A DNA stretch of 64,000 bases from Pseudomonas campi (GCF_013200955.2 NZ_CP053697.2:558001-622000), one strand, 5' to 3'; counted from the first letter of the stretch, positions 17,456 to 28,112 are shown. Translations and numbers: made by a program. Notes: generated from the letters alone by a model not told the origin.

Positions 17456-19561
17456 ATGGCTCGTACTACACCGATTAACCGGTACCGTAACATCGGTATC
17501 GTGGCTCACGTGGACGCGGGTAAAACCACGACCACCGAGCGTGTGCTTTTCTACACCGGGAAAAGCCACAAGATGGGCGAGGTGCATGACGGCGCCGCGA
17601 CCACCGACTGGATGGTGCAGGAGCAGGAGCGTGGTATTACCATTACTTCTGCTGCCATTACCGCTTTCTGGAAGGGCTCCGAGAAGCAGTACAAGGACGA
17701 GCACCGCTTCAACGTCATCGACACCCCCGGGCACGTTGACTTCACCATTGAAGTTGAGCGTTCGCTGCGTGTACTCGACGGCGCGGTCGTTGTGTTCTGT
17801 GGTACCTCGGGCGTTGAGCCGCAGTCGGAAACCGTATGGCGTCAGGCCAACAAATACGGCGTTCCGCGTCTTGTTTACGTCAACAAGATGGACCGTGCCG
17901 GTGCTGACTTCCTGCGCGTGATCGGTCAGATCAAGCAGCGTCTGGGCCACACTCCGGTGCCGATCCAGCTGGCTATCGGTTCCGAAGACAACTTCCAGGG
18001 TCAGATCGATCTGATCAACATGCAAGCTGTCTACTGGAACGATGCTGACAAGGGCATGGTCCCGGTTCGCAAGGACATTCCGGCTGAACTGCTGGAAGAA
18101 GCCGAGAAGTGGCGCAGCAACATGGTTGAGGCTGCGGCCGAAGCCAACGAAGAGCTGATGAACAAGTACCTCGAGGGTGAAGAACTCACTATCGAGGAAA
18201 TCAAGGGCGCTCTGCGTCAGCGTACTATCGCTGGTGAAATCGTTCTGGCTGTTTGCGGTTCTTCCTTCAAGAACAAGGGTGTCCCCCTGGTTCTCGACGC
18301 CGTTATCGACTTCCTGCCTGCTCCTACCGACATTCCTGCTATCAAGGGTTCCAACCCGGATAACGAGGAAGAGGAAATGGAGCGTCATGCAAGTGACGAC
18401 GAGCCGTTCGCGGCGCTGGCGTTCAAGATCGCTACCGACCCATTCGTGGGTACCTTGACCTTCGTTCGCGTTTACTCGGGCGTATTGGCCTCGGGCGACG
18501 GCGTGATCAACTCGGTTAAAGGCAAGAAAGAGCGTGTGGGTCGTATGGTGCAAATGCACGCAAACGCCCGCGAAGAAATCAAGGAAGTGCGCGCTGGTGA
18601 CATCGCGGCCTTGATCGGCATGAAGGACGTCACCACTGGCGAAACTTTGTGCAACGCTGATAAGCCGATCATCCTGGTTCGCATGGACTTCCCGGAGCCG
18701 GTTATTTCGGTTGCCGTTGAGCCGAAGACCAAAGATGACCAGGAAAAAATGGGTATCGCTCTGGGCAAGCTTGCTCAGGAAGACCCGTCTTTCCGCGTCA
18801 AGACCGATGAGGAGACTGGTCAGACCATCATCTCCGGCATGGGCGAATTGCACCTGGACATCCTGGTTGACCGGATGCGCCGTGAGTTCAACGTCGAAGC
18901 CAACATCGGTAAGCCTCAGGTTTCCTATCGTGAGCGCATCACGAAGAACTGCGAAATCGAAGGCAAGTTCGTTCGTCAGTCCGGCGGTCGTGGTCAGTTC
19001 GGCCATTGCTGGATCCGTTTTGCTCCTGCTGACGAAGGTCAGGAAGGTCTGCAGTTCGTGAACGAAGTAGTGGGTGGTGTGGTTCCTAAGGAATACATCC
19101 CGGCTATCCAGAAGGGTATCGAAGAGCAGATGAAGAACGGCGTTGTTGCCGGCTATCCGCTGATCGGCCTGAAGGCTACCGTGTTTGATGGTTCCTACCA
19201 CGACGTCGACTCGAACGAGATGGCGTTCAAGGTGGCTGCCTCCATGGCAACCAAGCAGCTGGCCCAGAAGGGCGGTGGTGAGTTGCTTGAGCCGATCATG
19301 GCGGTAGAGGTTGTTACCCCTGAAGACTATATGGGTGACGTGATGGGCGACCTTAACCGCCGTCGCGGCATGATCTTGGGTATGGAAGACACGATCTCCG
19401 GCAAAGTAATTCGCGCCGAAGTTCCGCTGGGTGAGATGTTCGGTTATGCGACCGACGTCCGTTCCATGTCTCAGGGTCGCGCTAGCTACTCTATGGAATT
19501 CAAAAAATACAATACGGCTCCGTCGCACATCGTCGAGTCTGTAACCAAAAAACAAGGCTGA
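17456..19561 (+). CDS. fusA: Elongation factor G
   Basis: EF-G drives translocation on the ribosome and, with RRF, ribosome recycling. The 701-aa protein has the P-loop [10 protein letters not shown] near residue 17, switch [10 protein letters not shown] near residue 88, NKMD near residue 142, and domains II-V ending with the [16 protein letters not shown] segment of domain V. The start at 17456 follows GCGAGGG. Its place between rpsG and tuf identifies it as the main str-operon copy. Confidence 0.98.
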   Translation: MARTTPINRYRNIGIVAHVDAGKTTTTERVLFYTGKSHKMGEVHDGAATTDWMVQEQERGITITSAAITAFWKGSEKQYKDEHRFNVIDTPGHVDFTIEVERSLRVLDGAVVVFCGTSGVEPQSETVWRQANKYGVPRLVYVNKMDRAGADFLRVIGQIKQRLGHTPVPIQLAIGSEDNFQGQIDLINMQAVYWNDADKGMVPVRKDIPAELLEEAEKWRSNMVEAAAEANEELMNKYLEGEELTIEEIKGALRQRTIAGEIVLAVCGSSFKNKGVPLVLDAVIDFLPAPTDIPAIKGSNPDNEEEEMERHASDDEPFAALAFKIATDPFVGTLTFVRVYSGVLASGDGVINSVKGKKERVGRMVQMHANAREEIKEVRAGDIAALIGMKDVTTGETLCNADKPIILVRMDFPEPVISVAVEPKTKDDQEKMGIALGKLAQEDPSFRVKTDEETGQTIISGMGELHLDILVDRMRREFNVEANIGKPQVSYRERITKNCEIEGKFVRQSGGRGQFGHCWIRFAPADEGQEGLQFVNEVVGGVVPKEYIPAIQKGIEEQMKNGVVAGYPLIGLKATVFDGSYHDVDSNEMAFKVAASMATKQLAQKGGGELLEPIMAVEVVTPEDYMGDVMGDLNRRRGMILGMEDTISGKVIRAEVPLGEMFGYATDVRSMSQGRASYSMEFKKYNTAPSHIVESVTKKQG

Positions 19562-19591
19562 TTCAGCCCTTTAGGCAAGGAGTTCACTGTC

Positions 19592-20785
19592 GTGGCTAAA
19601 GAAAAGTTTGAACGTAACAAACCGCACGTCAACGTAGGCACCATCGGTCACGTTGACCACGGTAAAACCACCCTGACCGCAGCTCTGACCCGCGTTTGCT
19701 CCGAAGTATTCGGTTCGGCTCGCGTTGACTTCGACAAGATCGACAGCGCCCCGGAAGAAAAAGCTCGCGGTATCACCATCAACACCGCTCACGTTGAGTA
19801 CGATTCGGCTGTTCGCCACTACGCGCACGTTGACTGCCCGGGCCACGCCGACTACGTAAAAAACATGATCACCGGTGCTGCCCAGATGGACGGCGCGATC
19901 CTGGTTTGCTCCGCTGCTGACGGCCCGATGCCGCAGACCCGCGAGCACATCCTGCTGTCCCGCCAGGTAGGTGTTCCGTACATCGTGGTCTTCCTGAACA
20001 AGGCTGACATGGTTGACGACGCCGAGCTGCTGGAACTGGTTGAGATGGAAGTTCGTGACCTGCTGTCGACCTACGACTTCCCGGGCGACGACACTCCGAT
20101 CATCATCGGTTCTGCACTGATGGCTCTGAACGGCCAAGATGACAACGAAATGGGCACCAGCGCTGTTAAGAAGCTGGTTGAAACTCTGGACAGCTACATC
20201 CCAGAGCCGGTTCGTGCTATCGACAAGCCGTTCCTGATGCCGATCGAAGACGTATTCTCGATCTCCGGCCGCGGTACTGTGGTTACCGGTCGTGTAGAGC
20301 GCGGTATCGTCAAGATCCAGGAAGAAATCGAGATCGTTGGTCTGCGTGACACCACCAAGACCACCTGCACCGGCGTTGAAATGTTCCGCAAGCTGCTCGA
20401 CGAAGGTCGTGCTGGCGAGAACTGCGGCGTCCTGCTGCGCGGCACCAAGCGTGACGACGTAGAGCGTGGTCAGGTTCTGGCCAAGCCGGGCACCATCAAG
20501 CCGCACACCAAGTTCGAAGCTGAAGTGTACGTGCTGTCCAAAGAAGAAGGCGGTCGTCACACTCCGTTCTTCAAGGGCTACCGTCCGCAGTTCTACTTCC
20601 GTACCACCGACGTAACCGGTTCGTGCGAACTGCCGGAAGGCGTTGAGATGGTCATGCCGGGCGACAACGTGAAAATGGTTGTCACCCTGATCAAGCCGAT
20701 CGCCATGGAAGATGGTCTGCGTTTCGCGATTCGCGAAGGCGGCCGTACCGTTGGTGCTGGCGTGGTTGCCAAGATCGTCGAGTAA
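19592..20785 (+). CDS. tufB: Elongation factor Tu, second copy
   Basis: This second EF-Tu gene encodes the same 397-aa protein as the copy at 3094, with P-loop, DCPGHADY and NKAD motifs. It starts with GTG rather than ATG, after AAGGAG. It closes the str operon and ends at a strong terminator. Two unlinked-operon copies are usual in gammaproteobacteria and are kept alike by gene conversion. The gene symbol is conventional and either copy may be called tufA or tufB in related annotations. Confidence 0.97.
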   Translation: MAKEKFERNKPHVNVGTIGHVDHGKTTLTAALTRVCSEVFGSARVDFDKIDSAPEEKARGITINTAHVEYDSAVRHYAHVDCPGHADYVKNMITGAAQMDGAILVCSAADGPMPQTREHILLSRQVGVPYIVVFLNKADMVDDAELLELVEMEVRDLLSTYDFPGDDTPIIIGSALMALNGQDDNEMGTSAVKKLVETLDSYIPEPVRAIDKPFLMPIEDVFSISGRGTVVTGRVERGIVKIQEEIEIVGLRDTTKTTCTGVEMFRKLLDEGRAGENCGVLLRGTKRDDVERGQVLAKPGTIKPHTKFEAEVYVLSKEEGGRHTPFFKGYRPQFYFRTTDVTGSCELPEGVEMVMPGDNVKMVVTLIKPIAMEDGLRFAIREGGRTVGAGVVAKIVE

Positions 20786-20804
20786 TCGATTGTCGCGGTA
20801 AAGG

Positions 20805-20832
20805 AAAAGGCCCTTCGGGGCCTTTTCTGTTT
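20805..20832 (+). terminator. Terminator of the str operon
   Basis: A 9-bp stem AAAAGGCCC / GGGCCTTTT-type arm (20805-20813 with 20818-20826) closes on a TTCG tetraloop, followed by CTGTTTTC. The C(TTCG)G loop is exceptionally stable. Confidence 0.92.
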
Positions 20833-20844
20833 TCTGGACAAAAG

Positions 20845-20873
20845 TTGACACCCCCTGGGCGCATCCGTACAAT
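20845..20873 (+). promoter_or_regulatory. Sigma70 promoter of the S10 operon
   Basis: A consensus TTGACA (20845-20850), 17-bp spacer and TACAAT (20868-20873) lie 65 bp before rpsJ. The predicted leader is about 60 bases, too short for the long L4-binding leader of the E. coli S10 operon. Confidence 0.88.
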
Positions 20874-20938
20874 CACGCCTCCTTTTAACGGGCGTAGTCC
20901 GTCCGTTGGGGATAGCAGAGATAGAGTCTGAGGTCAAA

Positions 20939-21250
20939 ATGCAAAACCAACAAATCCGTATTCGGTTGAAGGCTTTTGACCATCGCCTGATCGATCAATC
21001 CACCCAGGAAATCGTGGAAACCGCGAAACGTACTGGTGCTCAGGTGCGTGGTCCTATTCCTCTGCCTACTCGCAAGGAGCGTTTCACCGTACTGACTTCT
21101 CCGCACGTCAACAAAGACGCGCGTGATCAGTACGAGATTCGCACTCATAAGCGTGTTCTGGACATCGTCCAGCCGACGGATAAAACCGTTGACGCGCTGA
21201 TGAAGCTTGACCTTGCAGCTGGCGTGGAAGTGCAGATCAGCCTCGGCTAA
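20939..21250 (+). CDS. rpsJ: 30S ribosomal protein S10
   Basis: S10 sits in the 30S head and, as NusE, joins the NusB antitermination complex and binds NusG. The 103-aa protein starts [20 protein letters not shown]. An in-frame start at 20906 would add a non-conserved 11-residue extension and was rejected because GAGG precedes the ATG at 20939. It is the first gene of the S10 cluster. Confidence 0.98.
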   Translation: MQNQQIRIRLKAFDHRLIDQSTQEIVETAKRTGAQVRGPIPLPTRKERFTVLTSPHVNKDARDQYEIRTHKRVLDIVQPTDKTVDALMKLDLAAGVEVQISLG

Positions 21251-21333
21251 AACCTTGGGGTTTTAGTCGTGTAACGCTCTGAAATGGGCGGCCATAGCGG
21301 GTGAAAGCCCCGTACACTCATGAGGTTTACAAC

Positions 21334-21969
21334 ATGACTATTGGTGTAGTCGGTCGTAAGTGCGGCATGACCCGCATTTTCACCGAAGAAGGTGTCTCCA
21401 TTCCGGTTACGGTCATTGAGATCGAGCCGAATCGCGTCACCCAGTTCAAAACTGAAGAAAGCGATGGCTATCGCGCCGTGCAGGTTACCGTTGGTGAGCG
21501 TCGTGCTTCCCGCGTAACCAAGGCTCAGGCTGGCCACTTTGCCAAGGCAAATGTTGCTGCTGGTCGCGGTGTCTGGGAATTCCGTCTTGAAGAAGGCGAG
21601 TACCAGGCTGGCGATCAGATCACCGCTGAGTTGTTCCAAGCTGGTCAACTGGTGGATGTCACCGGTGAATCCAAGGGTAAAGGCTTTGCCGGTACCATCA
21701 AGCGCTGGAACTTCCGTGGTCAGGACAATACCCACGGTAACTCCCTCTCTCACCGCGTCCCGGGCTCCATCGGCCAGTGCCAGACTCCTGGTCGTGTGTT
21801 CAAGGGCAAAAAAATGTCCGGTCATATGGGCGCTGAGCGCGTGACCGTGCAGTCCCTGGAAGTTGTGCGCGTCGACGCTGAACGCAATCTGCTGCTGGTC
21901 AAGGGTGCCGTTCCTGGCGCTACTGGCGGCAATCTGGTTGTGCGTCCGGCTACCAAGGCTCGCGGTTAA
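21334..21969 (+). CDS. rplC: 50S ribosomal protein L3
   Basis: L3 is an early assembly protein whose long loop reaches the peptidyl transferase centre. The 211-aa product begins [20 protein letters not shown] and has the loop sequence around [18 protein letters not shown] near residue 130 and [10 protein letters not shown] near residue 158. The start at 21334 follows GAGG; an upstream in-frame ATG at 21301 was rejected. rplD follows after 14 bp. Confidence 0.98.
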   Translation: MTIGVVGRKCGMTRIFTEEGVSIPVTVIEIEPNRVTQFKTEESDGYRAVQVTVGERRASRVTKAQAGHFAKANVAAGRGVWEFRLEEGEYQAGDQITAELFQAGQLVDVTGESKGKGFAGTIKRWNFRGQDNTHGNSLSHRVPGSIGQCQTPGRVFKGKKMSGHMGAERVTVQSLEVVRVDAERNLLLVKGAVPGATGGNLVVRPATKARG

Positions 21970-21983
21970 GGGGAGATGCTGAG

Positions 21984-22586
21984 ATGCAATTGAATGTAAC
22001 TAACGCTCAGGCGATCGAAGTCTCCGACGCGACTTTCGGCAGCGAATACAACGAGACCCTGGTTCACCAGGCCGTTGTCGCCTACATGGCTGGCGGTCGT
22101 CAGGGCAGCAAGCAGCAGAAGACTCGTTCCGACGTGTCCGGTGGTGGCAAGCGTCCGTGGCGTCAGAAGGGCACTGGTCGTGCTCGTGCTGGTACCACTC
22201 GTGGTCCGATCTGGCGTGGCGGTGGTGTGACCTTCGCAGCTCGTCCGCAGAACCATGACCAGAAGCTCAACAAGAAGATGTATCGCGCCGCTCTGCGCTC
22301 GATCCTCTCCGAGTTGGTGCGTGCTGATCGTCTGGTTGTCGTGGAAGACTTCGCTGTTGATGCACCGAAAACCAAGGTTCTCCTGGACAAGCTGAATGGC
22401 ATGGGTCTGAACGACGTTCTGATCGTGTCCGATGCTGTCGACCAGAACCTGTACCTGGCTGCGCGCAACCTGCCGCACGTCGACGTACGCGACGTTCAAG
22501 GTTCCGATCCTGTCAGCCTGATCGCCTACGACAAGGTGCTGGTCACCGTGTCTGCCGTGAAGAAATTCGAGGAGCTGCTGGGATGA
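21984..22586 (+). CDS. rplD: 50S ribosomal protein L4
   Basis: L4 lines the peptide exit tunnel. In E. coli it also represses the S10 operon. The 200-aa protein has the conserved tunnel loop [20 protein letters not shown] near residue 45 and [17 protein letters not shown] after it. It starts after GGGGAGATG. Its stop overlaps the rplW start (ATGA). Confidence 0.98.
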   Translation: MQLNVTNAQAIEVSDATFGSEYNETLVHQAVVAYMAGGRQGSKQQKTRSDVSGGGKRPWRQKGTGRARAGTTRGPIWRGGGVTFAARPQNHDQKLNKKMYRAALRSILSELVRADRLVVVEDFAVDAPKTKVLLDKLNGMGLNDVLIVSDAVDQNLYLAARNLPHVDVRDVQGSDPVSLIAYDKVLVTVSAVKKFEELLG

Positions 22587-22882
22587 ACCAGGAACGCGTA
22601 TTTAAAGTGCTGGTTGGCCCGCATGTCTCCGAGAAAGCCACTGTGCTGGCGGACGGCAAGAGCCAATTCGTTTTCAAGGTTGCCACTGATGCAACCAAGC
22701 TGGAAATCAAGAAGGCCGTCGAAAGCCTGTTCAACGTGAAAGTGGCCGCTGTTAATACCGTGAATGTTCTCGGTAAAAGCAAGCGCACCGCTCGCGGCGT
22801 TGGCAAGCGTAACGACTGGAAGAAGGCGTATATCGCTCTTCAGCCGGGCCAGGACATCGATTTCGCCAGCAGTGCTGAGTAA
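22583..22882 (+). CDS. rplW: 50S ribosomal protein L23
   Basis: L23 lies at the exit-tunnel rim and is the docking point for trigger factor and SRP. The 99-aa protein has the [13 protein letters not shown] segment near residue 11 and the conserved tail [13 protein letters not shown]. It starts within the rplD stop codon, giving translational coupling. Confidence 0.98.
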   Translation: MNQERVFKVLVGPHVSEKATVLADGKSQFVFKVATDATKLEIKKAVESLFNVKVAAVNTVNVLGKSKRTARGVGKRNDWKKAYIALQPGQDIDFASSAE

Positions 22883-22896
22883 GGTAGGGGTGCATC

Positions 22897-23721
22897 ATGG
22901 CAATCGTTAAATGCAAACCGACTTCCGCTGGCCGCCGTTTCGTGGTCAAGGTGGTCAATCAGGAGCTGCACAAAGGCGCTCCTCATGCTCCGCTGCTCGA
23001 GAAGAAGTCGAAGACTGGCGGCCGTAACAACAACGGTCGTATCACCACTCGTCACATCGGTGGTGGTCACAAGCAGCACTATCGTCTGGTCGATTTCCGT
23101 CGCAACGACAAAGATGGCATTCCAGCCACTGTCGAGCGTATCGAATACGATCCGAACCGTACCGCGCACATCGCTCTGCTGAAGTACGCCGACGGTGAGC
23201 GTCGCTACATCATCGCGCCGAAGGGCGTGAGCGCTGGTGATCAGCTGATCGCTGGTTCCGCTGCTCCGATCAAGGCTGGCAACAGCATGTCGCTGCGCAG
23301 CATCCCGGTGGGTTCGACCGTTCACGGTATCGAGCTGAAGCCAGGTAAAGGTGCTCAGATCGCGCGTTCCGCTGGTGCTTCGGCTCAGCTGGTTGCTCGT
23401 GAAGGTGCTTACGTCACGCTGCGTCTGCGCTCCGGCGAGATGCGTAAAGTACTGGCTGAATGCCGTGCGACCCTGGGCGAAGTCTCGAACTCCGAGCACA
23501 GCCTGCGTTCGCTGGGTAAAGCTGGTGCCAAGCGCTGGCGCGGTGTTCGCCCGACCGTCCGCGGCGTGGCGATGAACCCGGTAGACCACCCACATGGTGG
23601 TGGTGAAGGTCGTACCTCTGGTGGCCGTCATCCGGTGTCTCCATGGGGCTTCCCGACTAAGGGCGCGAAGACTCGTGGTAACAAACGCACCGACAACATG
23701 ATCGTCCGTCGTCGCAAGTAA
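22897..23721 (+). CDS. rplB: 50S ribosomal protein L2
   Basis: L2 stabilises the peptidyl transferase region and subunit joining. The 274-aa protein has [20 protein letters not shown] near residue 46. Its catalytic-centre histidine segment [18 protein letters not shown] lies near residue 225. The ATG follows AAGGTAGGGG and rpsS is 16 bp downstream. Confidence 0.98.
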   Translation: MAIVKCKPTSAGRRFVVKVVNQELHKGAPHAPLLEKKSKTGGRNNNGRITTRHIGGGHKQHYRLVDFRRNDKDGIPATVERIEYDPNRTAHIALLKYADGERRYIIAPKGVSAGDQLIAGSAAPIKAGNSMSLRSIPVGSTVHGIELKPGKGAQIARSAGASAQLVAREGAYVTLRLRSGEMRKVLAECRATLGEVSNSEHSLRSLGKAGAKRWRGVRPTVRGVAMNPVDHPHGGGEGRTSGGRHPVSPWGFPTKGAKTRGNKRTDNMIVRRRK

Positions 23722-23737
23722 CTAGAGGGATACGACA

Positions 23738-24013
23738 GTGCCGCGTTCTCTGAAAAAAGGTCCTTTTATCGATCTTCACCTACTGAAGAAGGTCGAAGTG
23801 GCGATGGAAAAGAATGATCGCAAGCCGGTTAAAACCTGGTCGCGCCGTTCCATGATCCTGCCGCAAATGGTCGGTCTGACCATCGCTGTACATAACGGTC
23901 GTCAACACGTCCCCGTTCTCGTGAACGAAGACATGGTCGGCCATAAACTCGGCGAGTTCGCTGGTACCCGCACTTATCGTGGGCACGTGGCGGACAAGAA
24001 AGCCAAGCGTTAA
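23738..24013 (+). CDS. rpsS: 30S ribosomal protein S19
   Basis: S19 binds the 30S head with S13 and contacts A-site tRNA. The 91-aa protein begins [20 protein letters not shown] and has the [21 protein letters not shown] core. The GTG start at 23738 follows AGAGGG. rplV begins 11 bp after the stop. Confidence 0.98.
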   Translation: MPRSLKKGPFIDLHLLKKVEVAMEKNDRKPVKTWSRRSMILPQMVGLTIAVHNGRQHVPVLVNEDMVGHKLGEFAGTRTYRGHVADKKAKR

Positions 24014-24024
24014 GGGGTTAGGAA

Positions 24025-24357
24025 ATGGAAGTAGCCGCTAAGTTGTCGGGCGCTCGCATCTCCGCCCAGAAAGCCCGCTTGGTCGCCGACCAGATCCGCG
24101 GGAAGAAGGTGGGCGAAGCGCTCAACCTCCTGGCTTTCAGCAGTAAGAAAGCCGCCGAGATCATGAAGAAAGTGCTGGAGTCGGCCGTAGCCAACGCCGA
24201 GCACAACGAAGGCGCAGACGTTGATGACCTGAAGGTCAGCACCGTTTTCGTCAACGAGGGGCGTTCGCTGAAGCGCATCATGCCGCGTGCCAAAGGCCGC
24301 GCTGATCGCATCGTCAAGCGGTCTTGCCATATCACTGTCAAGGTTGCGGACAAGTAA
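24025..24357 (+). CDS. rplV: 50S ribosomal protein L22
   Basis: L22 spans 50S domains, and its beta-hairpin forms part of the exit-tunnel constriction. The 110-aa product has [18 protein letters not shown] near residue 12 and the hairpin loop [18 protein letters not shown] near residue 79. The start follows AAGGGG. rpsC is 13 bp downstream. Confidence 0.98.
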
Positions 24358-24370
24358 CGGAGTCGATCAG

Positions 24371-25057
24371 ATGGGTCAGAAAGTACATCCCACTGGCATT
24401 CGCCTGGGAATCGTCAAGGAGCACACCTCCGTTTGGTACGCAGACAAGCGTCAATACGCTGATTATCTGTTTGCCGACCTCAAGGTTCGTGAGTATCTCC
24501 AAGACAAACTAAAAAGCGCGTCCGTAAGCCGTATCGACATTGCTCGTCCGGCTCAGACTGCACGCATCACCATCCACACCGCTCGTCCCGGCATCGTGAT
24601 CGGCAAGAAAGGTGAAGATGTTGAGAAGCTGCGTCAGGACCTGACCAAGCAAATGGGTGTGCCGGTGCACATCAACATCGAAGAGATCCGCAAGCCGGAA
24701 CTCGACGGTCTGTTGGTAGCACAGAGCGTTGCTCAGCAGCTGGAGCGTCGTGTGATGTTCCGCCGCGCCATGAAACGTGCCGTACAAAACGCCATGCGTA
24801 TTGGTGCCAAGGGCATCAAGATCCAGGTGAGCGGTCGTCTTGGCGGTGCAGAAATCGCCCGTACCGAATGGTATCGCGAAGGTCGTGTGCCTCTGCACAC
24901 CCTGCGTGCCGATATCGATTACGCCACTTACGAAGCGCACACCACTTACGGTGTGATCGGTGTGAAGGTTTGGATCTTCAAAGGTGAGGTCATCGGTGGC
25001 CTCAAAGAAGAGCTGAAACCACAAGCGCCCGCTCCTCGTAAAAAAGCTGCCAAGTAA
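24371..25057 (+). CDS. rpsC: 30S ribosomal protein S3
   Basis: S3 lies at the mRNA entry and, with S4, acts in helicase function. The 228-aa protein begins [20 protein letters not shown] and contains the KH motif [12 protein letters not shown] near residue 63. An upstream in-frame start at 24287 would overlap rplV and was rejected; GGAG precedes 24371. The C-terminal tail is rich in K, P and A. Confidence 0.98.
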   Translation: MGQKVHPTGIRLGIVKEHTSVWYADKRQYADYLFADLKVREYLQDKLKSASVSRIDIARPAQTARITIHTARPGIVIGKKGEDVEKLRQDLTKQMGVPVHINIEEIRKPELDGLLVAQSVAQQLERRVMFRRAMKRAVQNAMRIGAKGIKIQVSGRLGGAEIARTEWYREGRVPLHTLRADIDYATYEAHTTYGVIGVKVWIFKGEVIGGLKEELKPQAPAPRKKAAK

Positions 25058-25069
25058 GGAGTACGCAAA

Positions 25070-25483
25070 ATGCTGCAACCCAAGCGTACAAAATTCCGCA
25101 AGCAGATGACTGGCCACAACCGTGGTCTGGCTCAGCGCGGTAGCAAGGTCAGCTTCGGCGAATTCGCCCTGAAAGCTGTCGCACGTGGTCGCCTGACTGC
25201 TCGTCAGATCGAGTCGGCTCGTCGTGCCCTGACTCGTCACGTTAAGCGTGGCGGTAAAATCTGGATCCGTGTTTTCCCGGACAAGCCTGTTACCAAAAAG
25301 CCCCTCGAAGTTCGTATGGGTAAAGGGAAGGGCGGCGTCGAGTACTGGGTAGCCCAGATTCAGCCGGGCAAGGTTCTGTACGAGATCGAAGGTGTTCCAG
25401 AAGAGCTGGCGCGTGAGGCATTCGCCCTGGCTGCTGCAAAGCTGCCCCTCGCCACCTCCTTTGTTAAGCGGACGGTGATGTGA
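25070..25483 (+). CDS. rplP: 50S ribosomal protein L16
   Basis: L16 positions A-site tRNA in the 50S subunit. The 137-aa protein opens [20 protein letters not shown] and has [20 protein letters not shown] near residue 62 and the [12 protein letters not shown] loop after it. AAGGAG precedes the start. The stop codon overlaps the rpmC ATG by one base. Confidence 0.98.
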   Translation: MLQPKRTKFRKQMTGHNRGLAQRGSKVSFGEFALKAVARGRLTARQIESARRALTRHVKRGGKIWIRVFPDKPVTKKPLEVRMGKGKGGVEYWVAQIQPGKVLYEIEGVPEELAREAFALAAAKLPLATSFVKRTVM

Positions 25484-25674
25484 TGAAAGCGAATGAACTT
25501 CGTGAAAAATCGGTTCAGCAGCTGAACGAGCAACTGCTCGGTCTGCTGCGCGATCAGTTCAATCTGCGTATGCAGAAAGCAACTGGTCAGTTGGGGCAGT
25601 CTCACCTGCTCTCGCAAGTGAAGCGCGACATTGCTCGCGTGAAGACTGTGCTCACCCAGCAGGCAGGTAAGTAA
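25483..25674 (+). CDS. rpmC: 50S ribosomal protein L29
   Basis: L29 is a small helical protein at the tunnel exit next to L23. The 63-aa product [20 protein letters not shown] shows the usual two-helix composition with [16 protein letters not shown] in the middle. The ATG at 25483 lies in a TGATG overlap with rplP and is preferred over the GTG one codon upstream. rpsQ follows after 2 bp. Confidence 0.97.
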   Translation: MKANELREKSVQQLNEQLLGLLRDQFNLRMQKATGQLGQSHLLSQVKRDIARVKTVLTQQAGK

Positions 25675-25676
25675 TC

Positions 25677-25943
25677 ATGGCTGAAGCTGAGAAAACCGTC
25701 CGCACGCTGACTGGCCGCGTCGTCAGCGACAAAATGGACAAGACCATCACCGTTCTGATCGAGCGCCGCGTTAAGCACCCGATCTACGGTAAATACGTGA
25801 AGCGTTCGACCAAACTGCACGCCCACGACGAAACCAATCAGTGCCGCATCGGCGACAAGGTCACCATTCGTGAGACCCGTCCGCTGGCCAAGACCAAGTC
25901 TTGGGCACTGGTCGAAGTCGTCGAACGTGCCGTGGAAGTCTAA
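25677..25943 (+). CDS. rpsQ: 30S ribosomal protein S17
   Basis: S17 is a primary 16S-binding protein with an OB fold. The 88-aa protein has [20 protein letters not shown] at about 9-28 and [14 protein letters not shown] near residue 41. It starts two bases after the rpmC stop. Confidence 0.98.
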   Translation: MAEAEKTVRTLTGRVVSDKMDKTITVLIERRVKHPIYGKYVKRSTKLHAHDETNQCRIGDKVTIRETRPLAKTKSWALVEVVERAVEV

Positions 25944-25966
25944 GGACTAGGGGTCGGAGAAATTAT

Positions 25967-26335
25967 ATGATTCAGACTCAATCCATGCTCGACGTCGCTG
26001 ACAACAGCGGTGCTCGTCGCGTTATGTGCATCAAGGTCCTTGGTGGTTCGCACCGTCGTTACGCCGGTATCGGCGACATCATCAAGGTCACCGTGAAGGA
26101 AGCAATTCCGCGCGGTAAAGTGAAGAAAGGCCAGGTGATGACCGCTGTTGTGGTCCGCACCCGTCACGGCGTTCGTCGTCCTGATGGCTCGATCATCCGC
26201 TTTGATGGCAACGCTGCTGTTCTGCTGAACAACAAGCAAGAGCCGATCGGCACCCGTATCTTCGGGCCAGTGACTCGTGAACTTCGTACTGAGAAGTTCA
26301 TGAAGATCGTCTCGCTCGCCCCCGAAGTGCTGTAA
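25967..26335 (+). CDS. rplN: 50S ribosomal protein L14
   Basis: L14 lies on the intersubunit face and contacts 16S helix 44. The 122-aa product begins [20 protein letters not shown] and has [20 protein letters not shown] near residue 27. The ATG at 25967 follows GGTCGGAG; an in-frame upstream start at 25901 lies in rpsQ and was rejected. Confidence 0.98.
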   Translation: MIQTQSMLDVADNSGARRVMCIKVLGGSHRRYAGIGDIIKVTVKEAIPRGKVKKGQVMTAVVVRTRHGVRRPDGSIIRFDGNAAVLLNNKQEPIGTRIFGPVTRELRTEKFMKIVSLAPEVL

Positions 26336-26347
26336 GGAGAAGCCGTC

Positions 26348-26662
26348 ATGCAAAAGATTCGTCGTGATGACGAGATCATCGTGATCGCCGGCAAAGACAA
26401 AGGTAAGCGTGGCAAGGTGCTCAAGGTTCTCGCTGACGACCGTCTGGTCGTTGGTGGGATCAACCTGGTGAAGCGCCATACCAAGCCGAACCCGATGCTG
26501 GGTGCTCAAGGCGGTATCGTCGAGAAAGAGGCGCCTCTGCACGTCTCTAACGTCGCCATTTTCAACAATGAAACCAACAAGGCTGACCGCGTTGGCTTCA
26601 AAGTTGAAGACGGTAAGAAAATTCGTGTCTTCAAGTCCACCCAAAAGCCGGTTGGCGCTTGA
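26348..26662 (+). CDS. rplX: 50S ribosomal protein L24
   Basis: L24 is an assembly-initiating 50S protein with a KOW motif. The 104-aa protein has [20 protein letters not shown] at residues 6-25, the KOW segment, and [13 protein letters not shown] after it. It follows AAGGAG and lies 19 bp before rplE. Confidence 0.98.
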   Translation: MQKIRRDDEIIVIAGKDKGKRGKVLKVLADDRLVVGGINLVKRHTKPNPMLGAQGGIVEKEAPLHVSNVAIFNNETNKADRVGFKVEDGKKIRVFKSTQKPVGA

Positions 26663-26681
26663 GAATCATAGGTAGAACACC

Positions 26682-27221
26682 ATGGCACGACTGAAAGAGA
26701 TTTACCGGAAGGAAATCGCTCCCAAGCTGAAGGAAGAACTGAAGCTGGGCAACGTGATGGAAGTTCCGCGCGTTACCAAGATCACCCTGAACATGGGTAT
26801 CGGCGAAGCGATCGGTGACAAGAAAGTCATCGAGCACGCTGTAGCTGACCTGGAAAAAATCACCGGTCAAAAAGCCGTCGTGACCTATGCCCGCAAATCG
26901 ATTGCAGGCTTCAAGGTTCGCGAGGGCTGGCCGATTGGTGTCAAGGTGACCCTGCGTCGCGATCGTATGTACGAATTCCTGGATCGCCTGCTCGCGATCT
27001 CCCTGCCGCGCGTGCGTGACTTCCGCGGCCTGAATGCCAAGTCCTTCGACGGTCGTGGCAACTACAGCATGGGCGTCAAAGAGCAGATCATTTTCCCGGA
27101 AATCGATTACGACAAGATCGATGCGCTGCGTGGTCTGGACATTACCCTGACCACCACTGCCCGTACGGACGACGAAGGCCGCGCTCTGCTGCGTGCATTC
27201 AAGTTCCCGTTCCGCAACTGA
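26682..27221 (+). CDS. rplE: 50S ribosomal protein L5
   Basis: L5 binds 5S rRNA and forms bridge B1b. The 179-aa protein has [20 protein letters not shown] near residue 23, [20 protein letters not shown] near residue 69 and the [17 protein letters not shown] segment near residue 128. rpsN follows after 13 bp. Confidence 0.98.
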   Translation: MARLKEIYRKEIAPKLKEELKLGNVMEVPRVTKITLNMGIGEAIGDKKVIEHAVADLEKITGQKAVVTYARKSIAGFKVREGWPIGVKVTLRRDRMYEFLDRLLAISLPRVRDFRGLNAKSFDGRGNYSMGVKEQIIFPEIDYDKIDALRGLDITLTTTARTDDEGRALLRAFKFPFRN

Positions 27222-27234
27222 TTGGAGTTGGATC

Positions 27235-27540
27235 ATGGCCAAAATGAGCATGAAAAACCGTGAGCTGAAGCGTCAGCAAACGGTAGCCAAGTACGCCAAG
27301 AAGCGTGCCGAGCTGAAAGCTGTCATCGCCAACCCGAACTCCACTGCGGAGCAGCGTTGGGAAGCCCAGGTAGCCCTGCAAAAGCAACCGCGTGACGCCA
27401 GCGCCAGCCGCCTGCGTAACCGTTGCCGCATCACCGGCCGTCCGCACGGCGTTTACCGCAAGTTCGGCCTCGGCCGTATCAAGCTGCGTGAAGCTGCCAT
27501 GCGTGGTGATGTACCGGGTCTGGTCAAGGCCAGCTGGTAA
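27235..27540 (+). CDS. rpsN: 30S ribosomal protein S14 (long, zinc-free form)
   Basis: S14 is a late-assembly protein of the 30S head. The 101-aa length and the single cysteine in [20 protein letters not shown] place it in the long form that lacks the CxxC zinc motifs. The start at 27235 ([12 protein letters not shown]) follows GGAG; an in-frame start at 27193 inside rplE was rejected. Two hairpins follow the stop, so the transcript may end here. Confidence 0.98.
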   Translation: MAKMSMKNRELKRQQTVAKYAKKRAELKAVIANPNSTAEQRWEAQVALQKQPRDASASRLRNRCRITGRPHGVYRKFGLGRIKLREAAMRGDVPGLVKASW

Positions 27541-27547
27541 TAAAAGC

Positions 27548-27571
27548 GAAGCCGGCCTAGTGCCGGCTTTG
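27548..27571 (+). terminator. Hairpin after rpsN
   Basis: AAGCCGGC and GCCGGCTT-type arms around CTAGT (about 27549-27569) are followed by TGTCTTTC. It is the first of two tandem hairpins after rpsN and is weaker than the next. Confidence 0.55.
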
Positions 27572-27578
27572 TCTTTCT

Positions 27579-27614
27579 ATGAATCAAGCCCCTTTTGGGG
27601 CTTGATTCATTTTT
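27579..27614 (+). terminator. Strong intrinsic terminator between rpsN and rpsH
   Basis: A perfect stem of about 14 bp (27579-27592 with 27597-27610) with a TTTT loop is followed by TTTTG. It splits the spc gene cluster, and the 3' arm contains the -35 box of the next promoter. Confidence 0.88.
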
Positions 27615-27630
27615 GATCGGTCTCTAGAAT
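27602..27630 (+). promoter_or_regulatory. Promoter of rpsH and downstream spc genes, overlapping a terminator
   Basis: TTGATT (27602-27607), 17-bp spacer and TAGAAT (27625-27630) lie upstream of rpsH. The -35 is inside the terminator 3' arm. The predicted leader is about 85 bases. Confidence 0.72.
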
Positions 27631-27678
27631 GTCCGGCTCTCCTGAGCCTGCATTCTGTGCGCCGGTTCAGGATGGTTC

Positions 27679-27700
27679 CAGCCGTAAGGCTGTTCTTTTT
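27679..27700 (+). promoter_or_regulatory. Terminator-like hairpin in the rpsH leader
   Basis: CAGCC (27679-27683) pairs with GGCTG (27688-27692) across a GTAA loop of GNRA type, followed by TTCTTTTT. It lies 8 bases before the ribosome site TAGGAG, so it could attenuate transcription or regulate initiation. Confidence 0.5.
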
Positions 27701-27719
27701 GTTTAGGAGCATCTAGCCC

Positions 27720-28112
27720 ATGAGTATGCAGGACCCGTTAGCGGACATGCTAACTCGTATCCGTAATGCCCAGATGGCTGAAAAGTCCGTCGTAAGCATG
27801 CCGTCTTCCAAGCTGAAGGTGGCTGTAGCCCAGGTTCTGAAGAACGAAGGTTATATTGCGGGTTATCAGATCAGCAGCGACGTAAAACCGCAGCTGTCCA
27901 TCGAGCTGAAGTACTTCGAAGGCCGTCCGGTCATTGAAGAAGTAAAACGCGTCAGCCGCCCTGGTCTGCGTCAGTACAAGCCCGTCGACCAGCTGCCGAA
28001 AGTTCGCGGCGGTCTCGGTGTATCCATCGTCTCCACCAACAAGGGTGTGATGACGGATCGCGCTGCGCGCGCTGCCGGTGTCGGCGGCGAAGTGCTTTGC
28101 ACTGTGTTCTAA
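27720..28112 (+). CDS. rpsH: 30S ribosomal protein S8
   Basis: S8 binds the central 16S domain and in E. coli represses spc-operon translation. The 130-aa protein begins [20 protein letters not shown] and ends with the conserved [20 protein letters not shown] region. The start follows TAGGAG. It has its own predicted promoter after the rpsN terminators. Confidence 0.98.
   Translation: MSMQDPLADMLTRIRNAQMAEKSVVSMPSSKLKVAVAQVLKNEGYIAGYQISSDVKPQLSIELKYFEGRPVIEEVKRVSRPGLRQYKPVDQLPKVRGGLGVSIVSTNKGVMTDRAARAAGVGGEVLCTVF

Noticed and set aside
16913..19555. 880-codon minus-strand open frame opposite rpsG and fusA
   Set aside because: Shadow of fusA codon use; no motif or start signal.
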